NCBI GenBank assembly: GCA_025716855.1
Contig: JAIXMQ010000136.1
Location: 1-33,558, forward strand
Length of the DNA: 33,558 bases
Source: Pilaira anomala
Lineage: Eukaryota; Mucoromycota; Mucoromycetes; Mucorales; Mucoraceae
Direction of reading: 5' to 3'
Of the stretch, positions 1-10,367 are shown piece after piece. Positions within the stretch are counted from its first letter, which is position 1; every line of letters begins with the position of its first letter. The translations under genes were made by a program, and so were the position numbers. The notes beneath the pieces were generated by a model. It saw only the letters and a program-made list of their open reading frames with translations, had not been told where the DNA came from and made no database searches.

Positions 1-1
1 A

Positions 2-280
2 ATGCCAATCAACAGAAATTTTATAATAGATGGTGAAGGCAGTGAAATATACTGGAGTTATACCGATGGGTTTATCCCGATGATACGGTCAATGACGAAG
101 GATAATAGACATTTTCTCCTGACTGAAGCAGCATTACATTTCACTAATTTGAAAATGATGGAGCTTCGTAAGTTTATATTAAAATGTTACAAAACAAAAA
201 CCATATTTTCTTTAAAAATAACAAGAATTGTAAAAAATGTATATTTTTTCTCAGTTTTTCCAGTTTATTATATCAAGTAA
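2..280 (+). CDS. 3' end of an unknown gene, two exons (partial at window start)
   Basis: I do not recognise this protein. The frame is open from base 2, and the true start may lie before the window. A GT..AG intron is likely at 168-254: GTAAGT follows GAGCTTC, and a T-rich tract ending CTCAG precedes 255. Exons 2-167 (phase 1) and 255-280 join to a stop at 278-280, giving 63 visible residues. The intron is 87 nt, a multiple of three without a stop, so the unspliced frame also reaches the same stop. The visible part has mixed polar and aromatic residues (WSYTDGF, HFLLTEAALHF) and no motif I can name. It could be a gene tail or a decayed remnant. Confidence 0.35.
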   Translation: MPINRNFIIDGEGSEIYWSYTDGFIPMIRSMTKDNRHFLLTEAALHFTNLKMMELRKFILKCYKTKTIFSLKITRIVKNVYFFSVFPVYYIK

Positions 281-1430
281 ACTCTTAGAATTTGAATGGT
301 ATAATAAAAGTATACTTTATTATGCTGGATAATTTTTTTTGTCTTATAGACAATCTTAATTTCATACCTGCTGTGAATGACTGAATTACTTTTTTTTTTT
401 ACTTTATTGAATGGTTTGACGGCTTAAAAGCAATAACGCACTATTTTAAAGTTTCTCTAATTATATTCTATTCAGTTAAGTTTGTTTTCGGCCTCGCTTC
501 ATCGATAAATATCTGTTGATGTTGCTTCAAACAATTTGTTGTCGATCAGCATGATCGTCATTTTTGGAATTCCGATAAGCAATTACTGTGAAGCATTAAA
601 GTACTCTACATTGATCGCCAACAGATTTAAGTATGTGCGACAATATTCAGAATATGTTCATGTATCGATTATAGTAACTTGAATTGTGTGCGAAATTTCA
701 AAGTATAATTAACGATTGAACATTATCACTGTTACAAGTAAGAAAAAAGAAAGAGTAAAACGACAAAATTATTTAAACAGAACAACTTTTATTTAAAGTA
801 TATATATGAATATAATTAAAAGCTTAATTAAGCTTAGTCAACCTTAACCAGGCTGAATAATCCGACAAGCCTGACAGACCCAACATGCTTAATGAGCATT
901 TTAAGCACTTTCGACAAGATAAAATACAAAATTACATTTTTTTCATTTCCAATATCCAATCACAATATATCTATTTCCGATCAATTCGATTTCTTTCTCC
1001 TCCTCCCCTTACCTTACTTTCTTTTAACACATACCTCCATCTCTATTTTACATCTAGAATGAACAACACTTAGTAAACACATCCAAACGCGTTAATTCAG
1101 TCGTGACTTACAATAAATGCATACAATACAGCTGTTCACCTTGCCAGTTGATATGGAATACATCTTCTTACGGTTTCTACTTTGATGGAAGAGAATAAAA
1201 GGAGCTTAACAGTAAATCAACTTGCAGTTTAAATGAATTAGAATCACCTTACTCCATTGTGTTTTAGAGGTAAGCATCTCTATCTCTTATAATTCACATA
1301 GTTAAATATCTTGCTAACCCCTCTTTTTTTTTCGTTGAACCAATTAGTTAGATTGAAGGATGGCATTGTCACTTCCGCCTAGAATCGCTCGTTGCATCTG
1401 GTTTAAAATATCTCTTTGGAATAGTGCCTT
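281..1430. other. AT-rich intergenic stretch, no gene seen
   Basis: About 1.15 kb without a convincing coding segment on either strand. The open frames here are short and biased to F, L and S, as expected from AT-rich DNA. No tRNA-like T-loop, repeat pair or clear promoter was found. Confidence 0.4.
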
Positions 1431-1619
1431 TTACGTGTCACTTTCTTTCTTGGTTAAATATGTTTCTACCATACACATACTAAAACTACTATCACATGTC
1501 ATGCTATTATCATCTGTATCCAAGTTATCATTGATTGTGCAAAAGAAAACCCAATTGTTGCCGTCAAGCATGCAATAGAAGTGTTTCAAGGTTGTAATGG
1601 AATATTGTTTTCGAAAGCC
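1431..1619 (-). other. Open coding-like segment, possibly a final or internal exon
   Basis: The minus strand is open for 62 codons from a possible 3' splice site (CTATAAG) to a TAA at 1431-1433. Composition looks protein-like rather than random: a W, several C, and an acidic stretch (DNLDTDDNSMTCDSS). No start codon fits at its head, so if real it would be an exon. A GTAAAA directly at the stop and an AAACCAG at about 1397 would allow another small splice. I do not recognise it; it may be a gene remnant. Confidence 0.2.
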
Positions 1620-1905
1620 TTATAGAGTGTTTATGGGATAATGGTGTGTTCATGGTTACTCTACACTCAAGTTCAAAAGGTATGTTGTTTTATAGTGTTT
1701 AGTTTTTAAAATAATGGTGAATGTAATTCGACACATTTTATAATGAATTATAATACCTTTCCACAAGTATCTTGGCTTTATGTAATTCTAATAAACTCTT
1801 AAATTATCGTCTTGCATCTCAATAATTTCGTTGTTATTTGAATATATTTTTTACCCGTTATTGTGCTTATAACTTAATGATTTGCAATGTTAATACTATT
1901 CGTTT

Positions 1906-3108
1906 TTATTCTGGCCGAGTGTTAGGAATTACATTGCGCACAAATTTCATTGTTTTTTCTTGAAACAGTTGTGTCAATTGTTTCAACTCTTCTTTCGAAA
2001 GAATGTACGGCTCAAACCTATTCTTTACAACAGGCTTTGCAATAGTTTCTGGCCAGCCGGTGATTGCATATTTGTTTGCAATACCACCAAGGATTTTAAC
2101 CCAAGGAACACGACTTGCAGCTTCGTTACCCGTCGCATCTATCAAGACAGTTTGAATATAAGCATATTCTTACATAATTATTCGATAAATTTACCTTTCC
2201 ATGCCAACAAAGCTTGTTCCGTAAAGGGGCGAATGAGTTCATCTTTATTGCTTGAACAAGCAGTACCTGAAGAGAAGAAAGTATTATCTACAATTAAGAA
2301 TAATTTTTAAGTATGAGGTTATACATATCTGCTGTGACTCTTCCATTACAAACCTCCTCTGTAAAACAGCGCCGTTTCTCCATTGGCACTAATAACAGAA
2401 TTCAGAATGAATTCCACATCACGTTCTTCGGTGTATTTTAACACATTTTTTTCAGCTTGCTTAGCTAACACTATTAACATTTGTTAAACATTGGACGATA
2501 TTTCTATATTTATATACATTTCTAGATATGTTTACCTGAATTTGCGTATCGAAAAGGAGTATAGTGCCTAGCGTACACGGAATCTGTGGCACCATGCACC
2601 AAGATAGATGTCTTGTAGTTTTCATAAAAGACATCACAAAACTTTTTAAGTTGGTAAGATCTCTCAAATAGTACTCCCTTCTTTTGCTTGAAATTTCCAT
2701 TTCGTTCGCTTGATCTTCAACTATCTTCTCCTTTTCTTTTTGACATTCAGTTTCTAACCGAATGAACTCTTCTGTTCTGTCCTGCTTCAAGGCTTTATAC
2801 TCAAGAGAGATCTCGCCCATATCATCAAATATTCTTTTCTTCGAGGATATTTGCTCCTTTAAGTACAAATTCCAAGTTGATACCTTGGGTTGCTTTGGCA
2901 AAACATAAGCAACGTTAAATTCATCAAGGTTTTCGATGCAGACATCACCGGCCACAAAACGTCTAGTTGACCTTTCGTCTGCTTCGGGATGTTCTTCAAG
3001 ATAATTAGCAATTAGCTTGTGCACATCACCTAGCAGTTTTTTCAAACTAGGCGTGTTCTCAGTCTCAGAAGGTAAAAATGTAATACTATTGTCGGAAGAA
3101 GTGGCCAT
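1906..3108 (-). CDS. Unknown four-exon protein, possibly HMG-box-like in the middle (327 aa)
   Basis: Exons on the minus strand are 3108-2536, 2459-2354, 2266-2195 and 2138-1906. Each junction has GT..AG (GTAAAC, GTTTGT, GTAAAT donors) and phases join without stops to 327 residues. An unspliced reading gives only a 215-aa truncated form. Residues about 73-120 (PKVSTWNLYLKEQ, then MGEISLEYKALKQDRTEEF and a Lys/Glu helix) resemble the loose pattern of an HMG box followed by coiled coil. This is pattern recognition only. The C-terminal third (GETALFYRG, WVKILGGIANKYAITGWPE) matches nothing I know. Fungal genomes carry expanded families of such DNA-binding-like proteins, sometimes of mobile origin, but no terminal repeats are visible here. 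The gene looks intact. Confidence 0.6.
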
Positions 3109-3713
3109 TTCTGTTAATTAACTTGTTGTTAAAAAGGTACCTTTACTATCCCAGCACTGGGCATAATAAATACTACCCTTTCTGAGCTTAAAACCTACTT
3201 TTTAATTTTTTTTTTACGAGTGAAATAAAATAAACTTTGGAATTTTTTATAATATCAATACCATGTTACCTTTATATGTTTAATTAAAGAGTATCATACT
3301 TTTTGTCCTTTGAAACACACATTTTATCGAGTATATTCTCGCTAAAAAGATTTTTTTTGGGGGGGGGGAATATTTCAAGGGGAAAAAATATATTCTTACG
3401 CGAGGGTAGGGGGAAAGGTTTGACTGAGAAAAATCTAGGCGAAAAAAAAAAAAAGGTTTTTGCACGGCGGCTACACGAAAAAGTCGCTGAGAGGCTATTG
3501 TAGGTACAGAGCCTACAGATTTTTATTGATTAACAACCAATTAAATATATGGAAAAAACGTGACTTTTTTCGTAACCGTTAGACGGGCTTCCTTAACGTA
3601 TCTTGTACGGAGAAGTTAAGCGGGTCGCCTAATAAATTTTTCGTACTTTAAACGGCCGGATTGTACATACTAGGTGAAAAAAACATTGTAAGAAATAGTC
3701 AGACTATATCACT
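3109..3713. other. Low-complexity intergenic region upstream of the four-exon gene
   Basis: Contains homopolymer blocks (T-rich then G9 near 3360; A12 near 3444) and a small hairpin at about 3500-3518 (TGTAGG..CCTACA). The two opposing open frames near 3280-3503 are purine/pyrimidine-biased and have no protein character. The promoter of the gene starting at 3108 presumably lies here. Confidence 0.35.
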
Positions 3714-3845
3714 GCGGAATTAATTGTGCCACCCGCAAAAAAAAACCTGAATAAACCGCAATCGAGGAATTCCTTGCGGATGATTTGCGAAAGTCGACCT
3801 TCCACAATTAATTCCGCGATTGCGTTTGCTTAGGTTTTTTTTTTA
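3714..3845. repeat. Cluster of interleaved inverted repeats
   Basis: A 15-bp arm at 3714-3728 (GCGGAATTAATTGTG) has its exact reverse complement at 3803-3817. A second arm at about 3736-3764 (A9 CCT..CCGCAATCG) pairs imperfectly with about 3816-3845 (CGATTGCG..AGG T10). A third pair, CCGCAA at 3756-3761 and TTGCGG at 3774-3779, lies inside. The order of the first two pairs is a-b-a'-b', which is not a simple foldback. It could be a MITE remnant or two overlapping element ends. Confidence 0.6.
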
Positions 3846-3940
3846 TTATAAACACTGTGTAAAGAGCCAACTTAAATGAAGCAAAAAGAAAAAATAAAGT
3901 TTTATTAAAGTCTGTTGTATTAGATAAACATCCAAGTTTC

Positions 3941-3942
<2 letters not shown>

Positions 3943-3977
<35 letters not shown>

Positions 3978-3983
3978 AGAGAG
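3943..3983. repeat. A32 homopolymer followed by a (GA)n run
   Basis: Thirty-two consecutive A at 3943-3974 lead into GAGAGAGAG up to 3983. It lies immediately beside the broken end of the pyruvate carboxylase fragment. The A tract is on the plus strand while the fragment reads on the minus strand, so it is not the poly-A tail expected of a retrocopy. Confidence 0.9.
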
Positions 3984-4003
3984 CTAATCTGAAATATAAA
4001 GAT

Positions 4004-4415
4004 TTAAAAAGATAAGTAGCCCTTTAACACAGGTCCTTCAGATTTGACTCGATTGAAGAATGAAACTTCAAATGATTCAAGGTCACGTACAGCCCGCATC
4101 ACTTGTCTTCTGCCACTACTCATAGCAGCCGCTTTAATAATTACTGGAAACCCGTACTTTTCAATAAAATCTTTTACATCAGTGTCTAGCACTATTGCCA
4201 CACCGCATTCCATGGCTATTCATAACACATATATATTTTTTTTTAACTGTGGTTTTTTGTTTTATTACCAAAGCTGTCAATCATTCGAGTGAAAGTTTAA
4301 TAGATTTAATACCAGTTGTATCTACTTCTCTAGCAAATTGAGCATTTTCATAATAAAGAAGCCCATATCTTGAATGAAACAGAGAAGCATTTCTTTCTTT
4401 AGCAATTCGAACAGC
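4004..4415 (-). pseudogene. Fragment of pyruvate carboxylase, biotin-carboxylase domain
   Basis: Two minus-strand segments in different frames both match the N-terminal biotin-carboxylase region of pyruvate carboxylase, in the right order. Segment 4415-4281 reads IRIA-type helix residues (RIAKERN), then H-RYG, then ENAQFAREV, like the family's RIAKE..IHPGYGFLSENAQFA. Segment about 4213-4004 reads VKDFIEKYGFPVIIKAA, a close match to the ATP-grasp entry strand, then RDLESFEVSF..KSE. The glycine-rich loop that should follow KAA (GGGGRGMR in the family) is replaced by SSGRRQVMR, so ATP binding would be lost. The linker between segments is degenerate, a stop ends the first segment at 4281, and everything downstream of the domain is absent. 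This is a dead partial copy; an intact gene must lie elsewhere. Confidence 0.8.
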
Positions 4416-4697
4416 TTATTACCATTAGCTTACGAAGGGTTTCCATAACAGCCTTACTATTTCTACGAATAACTAGTTTCAAAAGCAGTTAGGTTGTAGT
4501 AGACATACATTTCTTTTTCTTGATATTAAAGAAAGAAAGATAAAAAAAATAGATTTGTTTTTATTTTTATGTACGATATAGATATGAAACAAGTTTTATT
4601 TAAACATGTTTGAAGGAAATAAATGACCTTTGAAATTACACAGACAAAAAAAAAATATACAAATACAATACACACAGAGTAAAAAAAAAAGTCAAAA

Positions 4698-7283
4698 TTA
4701 ACGCCAACCAGTACCACCACCACCACCACCACCTCTATTATTTGATTGAAATGATCTTACAACCACATCACTTGCCATTAAAGAACTATGTTCCAATAAA
4801 AAGAATTCTAAATCTTGCCAGCCACCTCCAACTCGTATCAATACCTTATTGTTTTTATATTGTCCACCTCTTCTATCACCATAAGTCATCAATTTACAAG
4901 TATACATCTTTTTGCCACCCATAGATGACATACTAAGTTCATTTCCAAAGTAATATCGACCTTGCTGTGCTTTTTGACATTGAATAGAAATTGGACTTGC
5001 ATTTACAATTTGTCCTACCTCAATATCCAGAGGATCTTTTGGATCTGGATGATAAATAGTGTCTTCGCTAAATGATATTTCCATCGTTGTTGTTGTATTA
5101 TTTTTGTGGTTATTTCTTAATGTTGGCATTGATTGCTTTTTTCTTAAAATCAAATTTGGATCTCTATAAGATGCATAATCATTTTCATGAGAGATAACAT
5201 ATTTCGGTATAGGTGGAACAGGTGGTGGTGGTAAATGCTTATTATGTCGTAATTGAGATTTAGGACGGGGTATCATAGGTGAATTTATTTCTTCCTTTGG
5301 TGTCTTCGGTCTAGGTATAAGTGAAGGTGTAACTGATCTTTTCATATTAGAAGGTGACACAGTTCGATTGGTCATTAATTGGCCCATACTGCTTTTAGAT
5401 CTTACTGAATTATTATTATTGCGTTGTGTTCTAGTTGTAGTTGGTGGGTTAGGTGTCTTTGATCTTACCATTGATCCTAAAGGTCTATCAGCAGCTTGTG
5501 ATCTTCTTAATGTATTAACAGAGGGGGGTCTTGTATGACTTAATTTCATCATATCTATACCACAATTCCTTTCATCTTCATCATAAAAATCTTCTTGATT
5601 ACGCTTATTAATTGATATACTTGTATTTCGAGTTGGTCTTGGTGTTTTTGTTTTCCTTGTTGTTGTTGCTGTTGGTTGTTGTAATTGTGGTGGTGGTAAT
5701 TGAACTGAGGGTATAGAACCTACAGAAGAGGAATCTGATATACTACCACGTAATAAAGAAGGATGATCATAATGACTTGTACTTGATTTTCTTGGTGAAG
5801 ATCTTCCAATTGAACTTGCACTATTAGGTGTAATACTTCTTACAGTTCTAATATCCATTTGAGAAGAAGGTTCAGGAGTTCTATATCTAATATTTCTCCA
5901 ATTATTTCTACTTTCAGTTGAGGTTGATTGAATAGAAGAAGAAGAAGTAGATGTGGTTGCAGATATAATTCTTTCAGTTTCAATTAAATCTCTTGACCTT
6001 AATTCATCCATAACTTCTTTTAAGTGATTCCAGCGTATAACCATTGTATCATGTCTTTGAGATGTCGGATTATCTCTTGTAGCTCTTGCTGAAATACCAT
6101 TTCCTAACATACTTAACATACGATCAATACTTGGTGTATAATACTTGTATTTTGCTTCAAAACTTTTTTCGATTGATTTGAATTGTTCTTTATCTACAGG
6201 TAAAATATGTACTTGTTGTTGATTTTGATGATGTATTGACCTTATAAATGATTTTGAAAATTTATCAAATACATTTGTAGCATGATTTGAAGCTTGCCAA
6301 TCTCTAGTTTGTTGAATTAAATTATAACATTGAACAACTGATCTATCTAAACCATCAATCATTGCATCCACTTTATCCGCCACTCTACGAAATACAGCTA
6401 ACCAACGATCTTCTTTATGCTCAAATTTTAATTCATCGCGTTCATATTGTAATAATTCCCATTTTTGCTTCATTTTATCGAACAATCTGCTTAACTTTTT
6501 ATCCAATATTTGCATTGAATTCATACGATGATAAATATGTTCAATTGATTGTAATAAAGGTTCAAATGCATTATCGATAGCCGTCATTAATTGATCATCT
6601 TTACTATTTTGTAACCATTTTGTATCCATACTAAAATCTTGAGTTGGCGTCGTTATATTATCATCTGTTATAGTCGTATTTGTAGCTGCTGTAGAAGAGG
6701 ATGACGTAGACAATGCAACAGAAGAACCTATGGTTGTTGAAGAACCAACAAAACCAGCAGCATATGCATGTTTCTTCTCCTGAAAATCAAATATCATGGT
6801 TGAAATATCATCAATTTGTATCATCACTACTTCAATCGATTTTACCAACTCTTTTTCATTATTACTTGTAATCACTTGTTTCTTTACTGAAGCTAAAAAA
6901 TGTTGTAAACTTGACCACTCGGATTGTATTCTAGTAATTTTTATTTCTTGTTGTAGCTGTACTTGTTCATTTTGGTCGTCGTCACCTTCTTCTCCTTTAT
7001 TAAATATGATGTCACTTAGATCCGATAAAACTTGAATTAAAGGTTCCATAATCACCATAGAGTTCTCAAGTGGGTCAAGTGCTTTTACATTATATTCTTC
7101 TCTCTTGAGTTGTTGTTCCAAAGTGAAGGTTGCTAAATGAATTGATTCTATTCCATTCGATATTTTGTTTATTATAATTGAAAACACATGTAAAAGTTCG
7201 CTTTGTGAAAGTGCATCATGGGAACTAAATACTTGCTCAATTTCCTTATCTGGGAGTGATATCTGACCTAAAGTTGTTGTCAT
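4698..7283 (-). CDS. GAR (GAS2) domain protein, probably Kar9-related microtubule factor (861 aa)
   Basis: Single exon of 861 codons. Residues 1 to about 400 are helical and Glu/Lys/Gln-rich, without membrane segments, and suit the spectrin-like helical region of fungal Kar9-type proteins (inference). Residues about 400-745 are a low-complexity basic Ser/Thr/Pro region. It includes SLIPRPKTPK at about 654, an SxIP-type EB1-binding motif in the usual Pro/basic setting, and a PPPPVPPIP stretch. Residues about 746-835 form a GAR domain: DPLDIEVGQIVN, CQK, RYYFG, YTCKLM, NKVLIRVGGGWQDLEFFLLEH. GAR domains bind microtubule lattices and SxIP motifs recruit EB1, so a role in linking microtubule ends to actin, nucleus or cortex is likely. 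The protein ends in a seven-glycine tail. Repetitive CAA/ACA codons explain the Q/N/T tracts. Confidence 0.85.
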   Translation of the reverse strand: MTTTLGQISLPDKEIEQVFSSHDALSQSELLHVFSIIINKISNGIESIHLATFTLEQQLKREEYNVKALDPLENSMVIMEPLIQVLSDLSDIIFNKGEEGDDDQNEQVQLQQEIKITRIQSEWSSLQHFLASVKKQVITSNNEKELVKSIEVVMIQIDDISTMIFDFQEKKHAYAAGFVGSSTTIGSSVALSTSSSSTAATNTTITDDNITTPTQDFSMDTKWLQNSKDDQLMTAIDNAFEPLLQSIEHIYHRMNSMQILDKKLSRLFDKMKQKWELLQYERDELKFEHKEDRWLAVFRRVADKVDAMIDGLDRSVVQCYNLIQQTRDWQASNHATNVFDKFSKSFIRSIHHQNQQQVHILPVDKEQFKSIEKSFEAKYKYYTPSIDRMLSMLGNGISARATRDNPTSQRHDTMVIRWNHLKEVMDELRSRDLIETERIISATTSTSSSSIQSTSTESRNNWRNIRYRTPEPSSQMDIRTVRSITPNSASSIGRSSPRKSSTSHYDHPSLLRGSISDSSSVGSIPSVQLPPPQLQQPTATTTRKTKTPRPTRNTSISINKRNQEDFYDEDERNCGIDMMKLSHTRPPSVNTLRRSQAADRPLGSMVRSKTPNPPTTTRTQRNNNNSVRSKSSMGQLMTNRTVSPSNMKRSVTPSLIPRPKTPKEEINSPMIPRPKSQLRHNKHLPPPPVPPIPKYVISHENDYASYRDPNLILRKKQSMPTLRNNHKNNTTTTMEISFSEDTIYHPDPKDPLDIEVGQIVNASPISIQCQKAQQGRYYFGNELSMSSMGGKKMYTCKLMTYGDRRGGQYKNNKVLIRVGGGWQDLEFFLLEHSSLMASDVVVRSFQSNNRGGGGGGGTGWR

Positions 7284-7603
7284 GAATCGCTTCTTTTATT
7301 ATTATTATTATACAGACAAAAAAAAAAAAAATGTTGGAAAGATAATAAGAAAAAAAAACAACAGTTTTGTTAGTACCTTTTATGTTTTTTTTTTCTATGT
7401 TTATATTTATAAAGGGATATACTAAAAGAGAGAAAGAAAGAGAGAGAGACAATTTTTTTATATGTATAAATAAGAAAAAAAGGTCTTTATTAAAACAGAT
7501 GAAAATCAGGAGCTCACACCTTTATACTATTGTCATGAAAAAGGTGGTACAATAATTTATGAAAAAAGAGAAAAGGGAGATTTTAAAAACAGCAAACTGG
7601 GCG

Positions 7604-7618
7604 CCGTAAGTTTTACGG
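7604..7618. promoter_or_regulatory. Palindrome CCGTAA-GTT-TTACGG upstream of the GAR gene
   Basis: Six-base arms are exact reverse complements around a 3-base spacer, about 320 bp upstream of the GAR protein start. Dyad symmetry of this size suits a dimeric transcription factor site; no factor can be named from the sequence. Confidence 0.3.
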
Positions 7619-7901
7619 TAATGCACGGGGAGTCTTTGACCTTCTTTGTGGCGTTTTCAAGCATTTAGATATCATAACAGTCGTGTCTATTTGTTCAATG
7701 AGTAATTTTCCGCCCGACGCAATTCACAAATGCTTTGGTTTCAATATAAAGATTTTTTTTTTTTATCTATTTAGTTCCCTAATAAGCATTTATAAAGGAC
7801 GGTCTTGATGAGTGTAGTATATAAGCTTTTATAACAAAATTTCTTTATTATGTTTTTATGAATGATCATTATTTTATTGCCTATACATGTTTGAAATTAT
7901 G

Positions 7902-7906
<5 letters not shown>

Positions 7907-7938
<32 letters not shown>
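7907..7938. repeat. (GT)16 microsatellite
   Basis: Sixteen uninterrupted GT units, 70-odd bases past the 3' end of the MATE coding region. Confidence 0.95.
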
Positions 7939-7940
<2 letters not shown>

Positions 7941-8014
7941 AATATAATTTATATATTAATGGTACAACATGTGATTTAATGGTATAATATGTTACTATGT
8001 TACTATATAAAAAT

Positions 8015-9665
8015 TTAAACTAAACTTTCATTAAATTTATCTTCAATCTTCACTCTTGCTCTTTTCACTTCTTTTAACCAGTCAATATTCATTAAAAATG
8101 TAACTTCACCAAAAGCCACCAAAAACAAGGCGATAGTTAAACCAGTCCAAAGTCCAGTTAATGCCCAATTGAGTTTAAACGTCAAATAGAAACCAAAAGG
8201 TAAAGCGATCAAATAATAAGCAACAAGATTAATCCAAGCAGCTACATTTTGTCTACCTAATCCACGAATAACACCACCACCTACACTTGCAATACCATCT
8301 GTGACTTGAAATATAGCAAAAATGGGTAATACATGTGATACCATATCAATCACCTTTTGATCAGAAGAAAATAATAAACCAAGTTTAGATCTTGTTACCA
8401 AAAAGAATAAAGAATTCAACATGCCAAATAATATAGAAAATAATAAAGCAGTATTTGAAGCAATACGTGCTTTATTTCCACAATTACCACCAATTGCATT
8501 ACCAACTCTATTTGAAGCAGCAATTGAAATACCCATAGGTATAGTATAAGTAGCAGAAGATAAGGTCAATAAGATACTTTGAGCAGCTAAATCAGTTGTA
8601 CCAAGATAACTTGCAGCTAAAGAAGAAACTTCAAATGCAGTCCATTCAGCACAAATGATGATGATACCACTAAATGCAAGTTTTAAAAATGGTATCCAGC
8701 CTTTTAAACATTCTCTTGACCAACCACCCCAACCTTCTGAACCTTTTACAAATTTAGCATAAGCTAATAATAATAAAAACATGATCCAATAACTAAGACT
8801 TGTTGCTAAAGGTGCTCCAATAAATCCCATACCAAATGTATATACAAATGTATAATTTAATACAAAATTTAAAGGTGCTGTCACCATCATTGAATAAGTT
8901 GATGCATGCATAATACCTTGTGCTTGAAGATATCTTTTCGTTGCTTCAAATGCGATATATGCTGGTGCTCCAGGTAAAAGATACCTTAAAAACAAGCCTT
9001 TTTTATTTTTAAAAGAGCGAGTTAGAAAAATTTTCTTTAAGTTATTTCTTTTTTTCTTATTTATTTACCTGCAAATCCTGCCAATTCTGGATCTTGATCA
9101 AAATGTAACATGATAGATGTAGCATTCCACCAAATACAAGCAATAGGTATAAACAATAATGATAATACAAGATATGCTCTTTGTAAATGTACTCCAATTA
9201 CCGTTTTATCTTTTGCACCTGTCCAACTTTGAGAGCATAATGTATCTAATGCTGTTGTCGTACCATACGCAATACTCCAAGCAGAAACGTTTACAAACAT
9301 TGATGCTAAAGCAGATGCACCCAATTCTACTGATCCCTGAAATTTAGTAGATATAGGTTAATATAAGAAAAAAAAAAAAAAATAGAAAAAAAAAATAGAC
9401 TCACTAAATGACCCAGTGTAAATATACTAGCAAATTGAAATGAACTCTGTAGCAGGTATGTTCCGATAATAGGTAAACTATTACACAATAGCCACATAAA
9501 TTCTTGTCGTACTGTTGTATGATCCAAACGTTGATGATGATTTTTACCTATTAAAAGTGGCGCTGATTCAGTCAGTGTGAGTGAAACTATCGATGACACT
9601 GAACAGCTGTCATCTGTCGGTTGCCTTTTTGGAAGTTGCTCTTGTTGGTATATCCGATTTGGCAT
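8015..9665 (-). CDS. MATE family multidrug/toxin extrusion transporter (503 aa)
   Basis: Three exons, 9665-9405, 9336-9069 and 8997-8015, join in phase to 503 codons; donors are GTGAGT and GTAAAT. The N-terminal 60 residues are soluble and Ser-rich. The rest shows about a dozen hydrophobic segments typical of MATE antiporters. Recognisable family features include LPIIGTYLLQSS in helix 1, GTTTALDTLCSQSWTG in the first conserved block (the family's ALDTLCSQAFGA), a PGAPAYIAFEATKRYLQAQG loop, APLNFVLNY, GAPLATSLSYW, and IPMGISIAASNRVGNAIG in the second half. MATE proteins export cationic or organic compounds using H+ or Na+ gradients, at the plasma membrane or vacuole in fungi. The substrate cannot be inferred. 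No lesion is seen. Confidence 0.93.
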
Positions 9666-10332
9666 TTTTTTATTATATTTAAAAAAAAATTGATTAAAGT
9701 GTATAAAGAATAATGAAAAAGGGAGAAAAAAAAAAGAAAAAAGGAAAAAAACTAAAATCGTTTAAAAAAATACCCTAACAAAAAGGCATTAAATACGAAA
9801 AAAAAAAAAAAAGTGACACACAAATCTTTTAATCTTCTCTGTTTTTCCTTTCTTACCCCGCCTCATAATCCACTTCCTCTCAATATTAAATTATTCGGGT
9901 CTTTTCAAATAAACCAGTTCCTTTTAGATTACATCATATAAAAAAACTCTAAAAAAAAAGCGAGAATCTTGTACATAAATAGAAACCCCGTAAATCGTAC
10001 GCATACACACACACAGAAACACATAATATTCAATAACAATACACAGCAAGAATGACGTATAATTAAAAAAAATCTTTTTTTTTTAAGCCAATAGATAATA
10101 AAGTCTGGGCTCAATATCAAAATCGGTGTATTAAAACCATTGTAATAGATAAACATCCATTGGTTACATATGTATTTTTAATCTACTCTTTTTTTTTTAA
10201 ACGCATTACCGACTTACGTTTGAAAAAACCCGGGATTAAGAAAATAGTAGTAAAGAAACGCAGTAATATCACTCTTTACATAAAAAATAACGCATGTTGT
10301 ATAAATAATGGAATCCCAAATATGGTCAATTC

Positions 10333-10367
<35 letters not shown>

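Larger units (their letters stand above)
7284..8014. other. Intergenic: promoter side of the GAR gene and 3' side of the MATE gene
   Basis: No coding segment. It holds T/A homopolymers just upstream of the GAR start, a perfect short palindrome at 7604-7618 and a GT microsatellite at 7907-7938. The less AT-rich block at about 7595-7735 stands out from its surroundings and is the best candidate for the GAR gene promoter. Confidence 0.5.

Noticed and set aside
3280..3503. Two opposing frames around the G9 and A12 runs
   Set aside because: Reading through homopolymers yields K/G/F-rich strings only.
3943..3974. Poly-A tract as the tail of a retroposed pyruvate carboxylase copy
   Set aside because: It is on the wrong strand for the minus-strand fragment and lies at its broken internal end, not at a 3' end.
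4004..4213. Intact small protein with an ATP-grasp fold
   Set aside because: The similarity to pyruvate carboxylase spans two frames, has lost the glycine loop and is cut at both ends, so a pseudogene explains it better.
6362..7035. Plus-strand open frames opposite the GAR gene
   Set aside because: Antisense shadows of the 861-codon frame; composition mirrors its codons and no splice or start signals support them.
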